A stretch of 6,448 nt of DNA, taken from Clostridiales bacterium (GTDB lineage: Bacteria > Bacillota > Clostridia > Oscillospirales > QAMX01). Within the stretch, counting starts at the first letter, position 1. The number at the start of each line of letters is the position of its first letter. The stretch spans positions 1-6,448 of the forward strand of contig DUUG01000311.1 in assembly GCA_012841675.1 (NCBI GenBank), in the 5' to 3' direction. Positions 1-6,021 of the stretch are shown here, in pieces. Below the pieces are notes generated by a model that saw nothing but the letters and a program-made list of their open reading frames with translations, was not told the DNA's origin and made no database searches. The position numbers and the translations under genes are program-made.

Positions 1-2
1 AC

Positions 3-131
3 GATGCTGTTTTGGTTAGCTATATCGCAACAATGCTACGAAATAAAAAAATAGATATTTATCGTAACTTTGTTTTAAAAGAGCTTGTAGTAATAAACGT
101 TGATTACGATTTATGTGGATTTAATAAGTAA
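3..131 (+). pseudogene. 3' end of an unrecognised host ORF cut by the IS66 insertion
   Basis: An open frame enters from the left edge of the window and runs for 42 codons. It ends at TAA 129-131, which is formed by the first bases of the IS66 left repeat. The peptide ends in NVDYDLCGFNK, and I do not recognise a family. The stretch is AT-rich, unlike the IS66 and RIT DNA. If the IS66 element and an assumed 8-bp target duplication are removed, the frame continues at 6077 for about ten more codons and stops at TAA 6102-6104, again ending in Asn-Lys. This suggests the IS landed at the very end of a host gene and removed only a few residues. With only 129 bases visible, it could also be a chance open frame. 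Confidence 0.35.
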
Positions 132-149
132 GCGTCAAACCCTACGCAC
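128..149 (+). repeat. IS66 left terminal inverted repeat (IRL)
   Basis: These 22 bases, starting GTAAGCGTCAAACC and ending CTACGCAC, are the exact reverse complement of 6047-6068. Two further bases outside (AA at 126-127 and TT at 6069-6070) also match, giving 24 bp if counted. The next inner base pair does not match. This is the expected binding and cleavage end for the IS66 transposase. Confidence 0.95.
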
Positions 150-221
150 ATAGCGAGAACGTCGTTAATATGAGATACTGCTCTCAGAAGACCAGTCAGA
201 TCATTGAAAGGAGCAGGCTCA

Positions 222-572
222 ATGAAGGGAAGATCTCGCGAAGAAACACGACAGGTGTGGTTGCTGCGAATCAATCATTTGGTAGAAAGTGGGTTGTCAC
301 AGCGGGAATGGTGCAAAGAAAATGGCATAGCAGTGAGTACCTTGCGGTATTGGATTCGAAAGTTACGTGAACCGGAACCGGATGAAACATCCCGATGGTT
401 GCAAGTAAATATTTCCGGAGACCCCTGTGTAGCGGAACTGCAATCCATCCCGGCACCTTCCAATAAAGCGGACCTTGTTAAAGTGCATTATGGAGAGTTC
501 ACATTGGAGGTTCCTGACAGTTGCAGCAGAGAGCGGATGTATGAACTCCTGCAGGTGGTGAAAGCTCTATGA
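222..572 (+). CDS. tnpA: IS66 accessory protein TnpA (helix-turn-helix, Orf1)
   Basis: This 116-residue protein is the first gene of the IS66 operon. The family's TnpA is a small accessory protein needed with TnpB for efficient transposition; its exact role is not settled, and it is presumed to bind DNA. Residues about 4-47 form a helix-turn-helix of IS3/IS66 OrfA type, with the hallmark GLSQREWCKENGI followed by STLRYWIRKLRE. The C-terminal half is variable, and its last part (VKVHYGEFTLEVP) resembles the beta-strand tail seen in IS66 Orf1. The ATG at 222 is chosen because AAAGGAG (207-213) lies 8 bases upstream. A TTG six codons earlier would overlap that ribosome site. The stop codon overlaps the tnpB start (ATGA), so the two are probably translationally coupled. 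It appears intact. Confidence 0.9.
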   Translation: MKGRSREETRQVWLLRINHLVESGLSQREWCKENGIAVSTLRYWIRKLREPEPDETSRWLQVNISGDPCVAELQSIPAPSNKADLVKVHYGEFTLEVPDSCSRERMYELLQVVKAL

Positions 573-922
573 TCCGGCGGATGAACCGGAAGACAACCGT
601 GTATCTGTCCTGCAGCAAAACGGACATGCGGAAATCCATCAACGGACTCGCTGCCATTGTACAAGGAAGCTTTGATCTGGACCCCTTCACTGGAGCGCTC
701 TTTGTCTTCTGTAACGGAAACAAAGATAAAATCAAAATACTGCAATGGGATAAAGATGGATTTGCTCTCTACTACAAGAGAAGAGAGCGTGGTCGGTTTT
801 GCTGGCCATCGTGGATCCAGGCAGATGGCACAGTAAACATAACGAAAGAGGATCTTGATCGGCTTCTTTCCGGACTTGAAATGGAACAGTTCATCCCACA
901 TAAAAACTACGCAATAACCTGA
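569..922 (+). CDS. tnpB: IS66 accessory protein TnpB (Orf2)
   Basis: This 117-residue protein is full length for IS66 Orf2 (Pfam TnpB_IS66 type; unrelated to the IS200/IS605 nuclease also called TnpB). The family signature is clear: VYLSCSKTDMRKSINGLAAI near residues 11-30, then DPFTGALFVFCN, then KIKILQWDKDGFALYYKR with GRFCWP following. The protein is required for IS66 transposition together with TnpA and TnpC, but its biochemical activity is not known. The start codon lies in the ATGA overlap with tnpA, with AGGTGG (553-558) about 10 bases upstream. A second ATG four codons in is possible. There is no sign of damage. tnpC follows after a 75-base gap, which is wider than the tnpA-tnpB junction. 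Confidence 0.92.
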   Translation: MIRRMNRKTTVYLSCSKTDMRKSINGLAAIVQGSFDLDPFTGALFVFCNGNKDKIKILQWDKDGFALYYKRRERGRFCWPSWIQADGTVNITKEDLDRLLSGLEMEQFIPHKNYAIT

Positions 923-941
923 AGAAAAAGTCTTAAATACG

Positions 942-970
942 TTGAAATTTCAATGGATTTACTTGTAAAT
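942..970. promoter_or_regulatory. Paired palindromes upstream of tnpC
   Basis: The tnpB-tnpC gap holds a perfect 12-bp palindrome TTGAAATTTCAA (942-953). Three bases later comes a 6-2-6 dyad ATTTAC-TT-GTAAAT (957-970). A promoter-like pair, TTGTAA (963-968) and TACAAT (986-991), is separated by 17 bases and overlaps the second dyad. It would place transcription initiation almost on the tnpC ATG at 998, which itself lacks a clear Shine-Dalgarno site. The arrangement could control tnpC expression, but the region is AT-rich and chance matches are likely, so this is a weak call. Confidence 0.3.
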
Positions 971-997
971 GGGGTAAAATTATGTTACAATGAAACC

Positions 998-2419
998 ATG
1001 AAAAACGACGTGAAAACAGTGGACTTTTCCGCCATGAGCCGGGAAGAAATTGAAGCCTATGCGATGCGCCTTTCCTTAGAGAAGGAAAAGCTTGCTTATG
1101 AGTTGGCCTGGTATCAGGAGCAATTTCGTTTAAGCCGCGCCAATCGCTTTGGCGCATCCAGCGAGCAGACGCCACTGGAACAGATCTCTTTATTCAACGA
1201 GGCCGAGACAGAATCCTACGGAAAGATTCTTCCCGAACCGGACCTTACTCAGGTAAAACCCCGAAAGAAACAGAAGGGTCACAAAGAGAAGCTCACAAAG
1301 GATCTTCCCAAAGAAACCATCGAATACCGGCTTACAGAAGAGCAAATGAGCTGTCCCGTTTGCGAATCACCCCTTCACGAAATGAAGAAAGAGATCCGGA
1401 AAGAACTGAAAGTCATTCCTGCTCAGGTTATGGTAACCGAGCATGTGCAGTATGTATATGCCTGCCGGAACTGCCAGGACACCGGAATTGATAAAACGCC
1501 AATAATTTATGCACCCATGCCGAAGCCGGCTTTAGAAAACAGCTTAGCCTCTCCCTCCATGCTAGCCTATGTGATGAGCCGTAAATATGCGGACGCCATG
1601 CCTCTTTACCGGCAAGAGCAACAATTTCAGAAATCCGGATTGAACCTATCTAGGCAAACCTTAGCAAACTGGATGGTGAAAGCATCGGAAAAGCACCTTT
1701 CTCTGCTTTACGATCTAATGCACAAAGAACTTGTGAAGAAGGATGTACTCCATGCCGATGAAACGGTATTAGAAGTGTTACGGGAACCCAGGAGAGAAGC
1801 GGGTACCAACAGCTACATGTGGCTGTACCGAACGAGTGGAGGAAGCGTTCCTATTGTGCTGTACGAGTACACACAAGGGCGCTCCGGAGACTATGCAAAG
1901 GCCTTTCTGAAAGGATTCAGAGGATACCTGCAAACCGATGGATACGCTGGATATCATAAACTCTCGGAATCCCCGAACGGAGAGCCACCTGGCGTGATAC
2001 AGGTGGGATGTTTTGCTCATGCAAGACGAAAGTATGTAGATGCAAAGAAAGCCATTTCCACCAAGGAGACTCTGACGTCTGCCAATATTGATAAGGGGCT
2101 TTCCTATTGCAATCGGTTGTTTCTCATAGAGAGCAAATGCAAGGAAATGAGTCCAAAAGAACGCTATGACTATCGTAAGAAAGAGGCCACTCCCGTAGTG
2201 GATGAATATTTTGCATGGGTTAAATCCATGGAAGATAAGGTATTACCAAAAAGCAAACTAGGTGACGCAATTATTTACAGCGTGAGACAGGAGAAGTATC
2301 TTCGTAATTACCTTTTGGATGGGAGGTTGGAAATTTCCAACAACCGAGCCGAACGCTCCATAAAACCATTTGTGATCGGCAGAAATTATGTGTTCCATAA
2401 ATTTATGTGCTCAGCATAG
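998..2419 (+). CDS. tnpC: IS66 transposase TnpC, 5' part, truncated by RIT insertion
   Basis: This is the DDE transposase of the IS66 element, truncated to 473 residues from an original 544. From this start, the order is a leucine-zipper-like N-terminal helix (about residues 10-50), a zinc-finger region with CPVC (C119, C122) and CRNC (C156, C159), and then the DDE domain. Catalytic candidates are D254 in HADET, D314 in QTDGYAGY and E452 in NNRAERS, so the triad is still encoded. After Arg462 the sequence is no longer IS66: the last 11 residues (NYVFHKFMCSA) are read from the RIT left end. The remaining 82 codons lie at 5751-5997. An in-frame ATG at 953 would add 15 residues unlike IS66 N-termini. 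Neither start has a good ribosome site, and 998 is preferred for its family-like MKNDVKTVDFSAMSREEIEAY. Probably inactive. Confidence 0.9.
   Translation: MKNDVKTVDFSAMSREEIEAYAMRLSLEKEKLAYELAWYQEQFRLSRANRFGASSEQTPLEQISLFNEAETESYGKILPEPDLTQVKPRKKQKGHKEKLTKDLPKETIEYRLTEEQMSCPVCESPLHEMKKEIRKELKVIPAQVMVTEHVQYVYACRNCQDTGIDKTPIIYAPMPKPALENSLASPSMLAYVMSRKYADAMPLYRQEQQFQKSGLNLSRQTLANWMVKASEKHLSLLYDLMHKELVKKDVLHADETVLEVLREPRREAGTNSYMWLYRTSGGSVPIVLYEYTQGRSGDYAKAFLKGFRGYLQTDGYAGYHKLSESPNGEPPGVIQVGCFAHARRKYVDAKKAISTKETLTSANIDKGLSYCNRLFLIESKCKEMSPKERYDYRKKEATPVVDEYFAWVKSMEDKVLPKSKLGDAIIYSVRQEKYLRNYLLDGRLEISNNRAERSIKPFVIGRNYVFHKFMCSA
2380..2385 (+). repeat. CAGAAA direct repeat, left RIT junction
   Basis: CAGAAA at the end of the tnpC 5' part is repeated at 5745-5750, just outside the other end of the RIT element. 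Deleting one copy with the element restores ATC-GGC-AGA-AAG-AAC-TGG, encoding the IGRKNW of an intact IS66 transposase. It is best read as the target or crossover hexamer used at insertion. Confidence 0.85.
2384..2410 (+). repeat. RIT left terminal inverted repeat
   Basis: These 27 bases are the perfect reverse complement of 5694-5720. The repeat starts AATTATGTGTTCC and ends with CATAAATTTATG plus TGC. It contains a perfect 12-bp palindrome (2396-2407) and three alternating TTATG/CATAA pentamers (2386-2390, 2396-2400, 2403-2407). The outer two A bases also belong to the CAGAAA repeat, so the element proper begins at TTATG, 2386. These are likely recombinase-binding arms. Confidence 0.9.
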
Positions 2420-2478
2420 GCTCACTCTCTGACATGGTAAAATAATAGTGCAAAATTTTCGAAAGGAGCACCACTACC
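2411..2478 (+). promoter_or_regulatory. Leader of the rit operon with ribosome binding site
   Basis: This 68-base AT-rich stretch between the left terminal repeat and ritA should hold the element's own promoter. TAAAAT (2438-2443) is a possible -10 hexamer, but no good -35 lies at the right distance, and CTGACA (2429-2434) is too close for it. The ribosome site AAAGGAG (2462-2468) is 10 bases before the ritA ATG and is convincing. The IS66 transcript could also read into this operon, since both elements point the same way. Confidence 0.4.
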
Positions 2479-3696
2479 ATGCCAACGTTTAAAGTTAGTG
2501 AAGACACACGCCGCGAGCTCAAGCGATTCAAGGAGCACATGCGAAAACGGGAGTACACCGATGCTACTGCCGCTGGGTATTGCACCTATCTTTCGCGATT
2601 CCTGCGGCAGGCCGGGTCACTGCCGGAAGGCACATTAAAAGCAGCCCTCGAAGCATTTCTCGAAACAGAAAGAACGAAACACCCGCAAACCTTTAATGAG
2701 TGCCGCGCCACATTGAGATTATATTACAAGATGGTTACCGGCGGCAGCCTGAAAGGTAACCCTGAAACAAGTTACACCCCTGCAACAGCTGACCTGCTTC
2801 AACGCTTTCGTGCGTATACTCTGGAGGTCAAACATCTCGAAGAAAGCACTGCTGTATCGGAAATCAGCCACGTGCGGGAATTTCTAGAGTACGCGTTTGA
2901 ACACAACCCGCAGGGGTTTGCAAGTGGGCTGATGGCGGAGGATATCCGCGAATATGTGATGGAACGGTTCGTGAAACTCTCTGATTCTTCAAAGGGCCGT
3001 TATATTACTTCCATACGTAACTTTTTTCGCTGCCAAGCATTTTACGGGGAACCGGTGCATCCGTCTGTCTTCCGTCTGCCCCTTTCTCCCGCTGTGTGGA
3101 GGAAATCCGCCTTTCCGACAACCATTGACGTGGATGCTTTTAATGCGTTGCATAGAATTCCGGACGTGAATACGGACACCGGGAAACGAAACCGGTGCAT
3201 CATCCTGTGTTTTACCGAACTTGCACTGAGGTGCTCCGAGGTCGCGATGCTGACACTTGACAACTTTAATTGGCATGGAGGTTATGTGACGGTGCGGAAT
3301 ACAAAAAATAGATCAGACCGCATGCTGCCATTGTCGGCAAAGCTATGGAGTGCTCTGATTGAATATCTGGCACAGGCTCGTCCGCAAACCTCAAGCAGAA
3401 CGCTTTTCGTCCGATTCAGCCATCAGTGCGGTGAACCGATGGGATGCAGCCAGATCCGTGGCGTTGTCCGCAGGAACGGCGCGAAAGCCGGCCTTAAAGA
3501 TAGCGACAGCGGTACGCATATACTCAGGCGCACTGCGGCATCAAAGCTGTATAATTCCGGGAATTCGTTGAAACTGACGGCTGACATCCTTGGGCATGAA
3601 TCTCTCGACTCGACAACGCATTACGTGAAAACCGATGTCGTTGGGCTCTCATCGGTGGCGTCACCCTGGCCGGGAGGTGAGCATAATGTCAGATAG
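2479..3696 (+). CDS. ritA: RIT tyrosine recombinase A
   Basis: This 405-residue tyrosine recombinase is the first and longest of the trio. The N-terminal part carries two helical DNA-binding stretches: about residues 10-90, and a SAM-like core-binding segment at about 105-190. The catalytic domain (about 215-390) shows all expected residues: R251 in ALRCSEV, K276 in NTKNRSDRMLPL, H347 and R350 in HILRRTAA, H373 in LGHES and nucleophile Y382 in STTHYVKTD. Box I reads LALRCSEV, not the usual TGLRISEL. Enzymes of this family cut DNA through a 3'-phosphotyrosine bond and exchange strands without net synthesis or loss. In RIT elements the three recombinases are thought to act together on the element ends. 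The ATG follows AAAGGAG at 10 bases. The stop overlaps the probable ritB start by 11 bases. The C-terminal tail (SPWPGGEHNVR) is encoded by DNA that also supplies the ritB ribosome site. Confidence 0.92.
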   Translation: MPTFKVSEDTRRELKRFKEHMRKREYTDATAAGYCTYLSRFLRQAGSLPEGTLKAALEAFLETERTKHPQTFNECRATLRLYYKMVTGGSLKGNPETSYTPATADLLQRFRAYTLEVKHLEESTAVSEISHVREFLEYAFEHNPQGFASGLMAEDIREYVMERFVKLSDSSKGRYITSIRNFFRCQAFYGEPVHPSVFRLPLSPAVWRKSAFPTTIDVDAFNALHRIPDVNTDTGKRNRCIILCFTELALRCSEVAMLTLDNFNWHGGYVTVRNTKNRSDRMLPLSAKLWSALIEYLAQARPQTSSRTLFVRFSHQCGEPMGCSQIRGVVRRNGAKAGLKDSDSGTHILRRTAASKLYNSGNSLKLTADILGHESLDSTTHYVKTDVVGLSSVASPWPGGEHNVR

Positions 3697-4627
3697 CAAC
3701 CGTATCTCCAAGCAAATCGAAGAGTATATCGTGTACAAACGTAGCCTTGGCTACATGATAAAAATCGAATCGCAGGAACTCAGGCGCTTCGCCAAATATA
3801 CTAGGGAAATTGGCTATAACGGATCGATCACAGCGGAGCTGTCCTTGCAATGGGCCTCTCTGGGCGACAACTTTACCCGAAAGTATATGGCGCGCCGCCT
3901 TGAAACGCTCCACACGTTTGCCGCATATATCTCTGCCTTTGACCCGGAAGCACAGATCCCGCAAAACGGCGCCTTCGGCAAAGCACATCTACGGACTGAC
4001 CCGTATATCTACACGGATGACGAGGTCATGTCGCTGATGAGTTGCGCGGACAGCCTTCATTCTCCGGACGGGATCCGGGCCCGCACCGTAGCAGCGGCCA
4101 TAGGGCTCATGTACGCCACGGGAATCAGGGTCTCTGAGCTTACTTCCCTGAGCGTTGCTGATGTGCGGACTGAAGAAGGTTATCTATTCGTACGCAACTC
4201 GAAATTCAAAAAAGACCGCCTTGTGCCGCTACACCCTACCGTGATTGCAAGGCTGTCGGAGTACCGGGCTTTCATCGATGGCAAAATCGGCGTTAGGAGT
4301 GATGAGGATACATTTTTCGTCACCTCCTATGGACACCAGTTTAACGTGCGCGCGTTTGAGTATGCGTTTCAGCTGATCCGACCGCTGGTGTTTGGCAATG
4401 CAACAAAACCGCCAAGGCTCTATGATCTGCGCCATACCTTTGCCTGCAACACAATCAAACGCTGGTATGAAGCCGGGGGCGACATAAACCGAAAGCTTTA
4501 CCTGCTGTCAACGTATATGGGGCATGTGAAACCAGAAGATACCTACTGGTACCTATCCGCCACGCCGGAACTCCTTGAGATTGCCGCCCGTAAATTCGAG
4601 GGCCGCTTCGGGGGTGACAGCGTATGA
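3686..4627 (+). CDS. ritB: RIT tyrosine recombinase B
   Basis: This is the second recombinase, 313 residues from the ATG at 3686. That ATG is preferred because GGGAGGTGA (3672-3680) precedes it. An upstream in-frame ATG at 3635 would add 17 residues (MSLGSHRWRHPGREVSI) with no family look. A helical core-binding domain covers about residues 5-90 and the catalytic domain about 105-300. Active-site residues are R148 in TGIRVSEL, K173 in NSKFKKDRLVPL, R249 in YDLRHTFA, H280 in MGHV and nucleophile Y289 in DTYWYLSA. The histidine that normally sits three residues before the second arginine is a tyrosine here (Y246), a departure from the classic R-K-H-R-H-Y set. The long spacer before box II and the YWYL ending are typical of the middle recombinase of such trios. 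The stop overlaps the ritC start as ATGA, implying coupled translation. Confidence 0.92.
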   Translation: MSDSNRISKQIEEYIVYKRSLGYMIKIESQELRRFAKYTREIGYNGSITAELSLQWASLGDNFTRKYMARRLETLHTFAAYISAFDPEAQIPQNGAFGKAHLRTDPYIYTDDEVMSLMSCADSLHSPDGIRARTVAAAIGLMYATGIRVSELTSLSVADVRTEEGYLFVRNSKFKKDRLVPLHPTVIARLSEYRAFIDGKIGVRSDEDTFFVTSYGHQFNVRAFEYAFQLIRPLVFGNATKPPRLYDLRHTFACNTIKRWYEAGGDINRKLYLLSTYMGHVKPEDTYWYLSATPELLEIAARKFEGRFGGDSV

Positions 4628-5628
4628 AAAACAATGAAATCCAAATGCAGATTCAAAAATACTTCCTGCAATGGCTGATTGCCCAGCGGAATGTGTCGCC
4701 GGAAACCATCAAGTCCTACAGGGACACGTTCCGCCTTTACCTCAGATACATTGAAAAACACCATGGTATGCCCCCGGCCAAAATGTCAATCGTTCAATTT
4801 GACGCGGATCATATTTTAGGGTTTCTGGTACATCTGGATAAAGAACGGGGCAACAACTCAAAGACTATCAACAACCGATTGGCAGCGCTACATAGTTTCG
4901 CCAAATACCTGATCTTCGAACTACCCGAGTATAGCGGGCTGCTTAACAGGAGCCTGATGGTACCGTTCAGGAAGGCCGAAAAGCGGCAAATGGATTTTCT
5001 GACGGAGGCCGAATTCACTGCTTTGAAAAGCGCCTGCAAAACGGACACGGCACTCGGGCGCAGGGATCTGCTAATGCTCCTGCTACTCTACAACACCGGC
5101 ATCAGGGTATCTGAGTTGGTCGGACTCAAGTTGAGCGACATTCACATCGACAGTCAGAGCACTGCGGCTTACATTCGCATACATGGAAAGGGCCGCAAAG
5201 AGCGTTATGTCCCCTTGTGGAAAAGCACTGCGAAATATCTTGCCAGTTACATGAACGACCATGCGTATAGCGAGAACAGTAATTTGCTTACAAATTGTAT
5301 CGACGGCAACCTGACGCGTTCTGGTGTGCGTTATCGCTTGGATTGCTTGCAAAAGATGACCTCTGCAACGGTCCCGTCACTCGCAAAGAAGAACATAACA
5401 CCCCATACCTTCCGCCATACAACTGCCTTGAGAATGCTGCAGTCCGGCGTCGACATCTCAACCATTGCCATCTGGCTTGGCCACGAGAGCATCATCACAA
5501 CGCATAAATATATGGAGGCGGATTTAGAAATGAAGCGTCAAACCCTCGAAAAAATGGGCGACCCCGATCATTCAGCCTATAATTTTACACCTGATGCTTC
5601 TGTTATGGCGTTTCTGGATTCATTGTAA
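4624..5628 (+). CDS. ritC: RIT tyrosine recombinase C
   Basis: This third recombinase (334 residues) is the most XerC/XerD-like of the three. The N-terminal SAM-like domain spans about residues 5-100 and contains NVSPETIKSYRDTFRLYLRY and NNRLAALHSFAKYL. The catalytic domain spans about 120-305, with R161 in NTGIRVSEL, K189 in HGKGRKERYVPL, H261 and R264 in HTFRHTTA, H287 in LGHES and nucleophile Y296 in THKYMEAD. The full six-residue set is present. A C-terminal tail of about 35 residues follows, ending VMAFLDSL. The start sits in the ATGA overlap with ritB, with GGGGGTGA ending 7 bases upstream. It is the last gene of the operon. 65 bases after its stop come a strong hairpin and the right terminal repeat, so the element has no room for cargo. 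Confidence 0.93.
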   Translation: MKNNEIQMQIQKYFLQWLIAQRNVSPETIKSYRDTFRLYLRYIEKHHGMPPAKMSIVQFDADHILGFLVHLDKERGNNSKTINNRLAALHSFAKYLIFELPEYSGLLNRSLMVPFRKAEKRQMDFLTEAEFTALKSACKTDTALGRRDLLMLLLLYNTGIRVSELVGLKLSDIHIDSQSTAAYIRIHGKGRKERYVPLWKSTAKYLASYMNDHAYSENSNLLTNCIDGNLTRSGVRYRLDCLQKMTSATVPSLAKKNITPHTFRHTTALRMLQSGVDISTIAIWLGHESIITTHKYMEADLEMKRQTLEKMGDPDHSAYNFTPDASVMAFLDSL

Positions 5629-5653
5629 ATCTTTGTTTATGCGCTGGCTCGTA

Positions 5654-5693
5654 CGCGGGAAGCGAGTGGTTGCAAGATGCTTTGCTTCCCGCG
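5654..5693 (+). terminator. GC-rich hairpin after ritC, abutting the right terminal repeat
   Basis: CGCGGGAAGC (5654-5663) and GCTTCCCGCG (5684-5693) form a perfect 10-bp stem around a 20-base loop, beginning 26 bases after the ritC stop. Position and strength suit an operon terminator, but no T-run follows. The stem instead ends exactly where the 27-bp right repeat begins (5694). It may therefore be a structural part of the recombination end, or both. The left end has no equivalent. Confidence 0.4.
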
Positions 5694-5720
5694 GCACATA
5701 AATTTATGGAACACATAATT
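5694..5720 (-). repeat. RIT right terminal inverted repeat
   Basis: Perfect 27-bp reverse complement of 2384-2410, including the same 12-bp palindrome CATAAATTTATG (5697-5708). Matching stops on both sides: C against T on the inner side and G against A on the outer side. It is not the outermost sequence at this end, because 24 more bases separate it from the CAGAAA junction. That is unlike the left end, where the repeat directly abuts and overlaps the junction. Confidence 0.9.
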
Positions 5721-5724
5721 CCGC

Positions 5725-5744
5725 TTATGTTCTTGCGAACATAA
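5725..5744. repeat. Extra terminal dyad at the right RIT end
   Basis: TTATGTTC-TTGC-GAACATAA is a perfect 8-4-8 inverted repeat ending directly at the right CAGAAA. It reuses the TTATGT/ACATAA termini of the 27-bp repeat arms, giving five TTATG/CATAA pentamers at this end against three at the left. It is probably an additional recombinase site or part of the core crossover site. Confidence 0.7.
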
Positions 5745-5750
5745 CAGAAA
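5745..5750 (+). repeat. CAGAAA direct repeat, right RIT junction
   Basis: Second copy of the junction hexamer (partner at 2380-2385). Immediately after it the IS66 transposase reading frame resumes with the Asn-Trp-Leu-Phe-Ser of the conserved RKNWLFS block. Confidence 0.85.
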
Positions 5751-5997
5751 GAACTGGTTATTCAGCAATACAGAAAAAGGGGCGACGGCAAGTGCCGTGA
5801 TCTACAGCATCATTGAGACTGCGAAAGAAAACAATCTGATTCCCTTCCAATATCTCGAGTATCTATTTCATCAGCTGCCCAACGTGGACCGCAATGACTC
5901 GGCAGCGCTGGCACAACTGCTCCCCTGGTCCGGCACATTGCCAGAAAGTTGTAGAAGCCAAGCAAATACCAAGGATTCAACAACCTGTGCCAACTAA
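5751..5997 (+). pseudogene. tnpC: IS66 transposase TnpC, 3' part displaced by RIT insertion
   Basis: This is the missing C-terminal part of the transposase, continuing from base 2385. The first base completes Lys463, then NWLFSNTEKGATASAVIYSI leads into ETAKENNLIPFQYLEYLFHQLPN. That is the conserved C-terminal region of IS66 transposases (DDE_Tnp_IS66_C type), followed by a variable tail to TAA 5995-5997. 1,388 bases on the left plus these 247 make 1,635, exactly 545 codons including the stop, with no frameshift. A GTG at 5797 gives a 66-codon open frame, but this is internal to the domain and not a real start. The fragment has no ribosome site of its own and is probably not expressed as a useful protein. 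Its undamaged frame suggests a recent RIT insertion. Confidence 0.92.
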
Positions 5998-6021
5998 CTT
6001 TTCGTGCGCTATGGCGCGCAG

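Larger units (their letters stand above)
2386..5744 (+). mobile_element. Recombinase-in-trio (RIT) element inserted in IS66 tnpC
   Basis: This 3,359-bp element consists almost only of three co-directional tyrosine-recombinase genes in overlapping order (405, 313 and 334 residues). Inverted repeats flank the genes, and CAGAAA is present on both sides. Gene number, order, sizes and overlaps fit the RIT class of elements. Both junctions are defined to the base because the interrupted transposase reading frame is restored exactly when the element is removed. No passenger gene is present. The ends are asymmetric: 26 bases, including an extra dyad, lie between the 27-bp repeat arm and the right junction. 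All three recombinases are open and full length, so the element may be active. Confidence 0.92.

Noticed and set aside
488..901. Long minus-strand open frame (137 codons) opposite tnpA and tnpB
   Set aside because: It lies wholly opposite well-recognised IS66 genes and its translation resembles no family, so it is a shadow frame.
3635..3685. Upstream start for ritB at 3635
   Set aside because: The 17 added residues do not look like a recombinase N-terminus, and the strong ribosome site at 3672-3680 lies downstream of that codon and serves the ATG at 3686.
2479..5628. Tn554-type transposon or integrative conjugative element
   Set aside because: Tn554 also carries several transposition genes, but only two are tyrosine recombinases, and it has resistance cargo. 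Here all three are tyrosine recombinases with short terminal repeats and no cargo, transfer or replication genes, which fits RIT better.
5797..5997. Separate small gene with GTG start
   Set aside because: The frame is the C-terminal region of the IS66 transposase and joins exactly to the 5' part of tnpC; the GTG is an internal valine codon.
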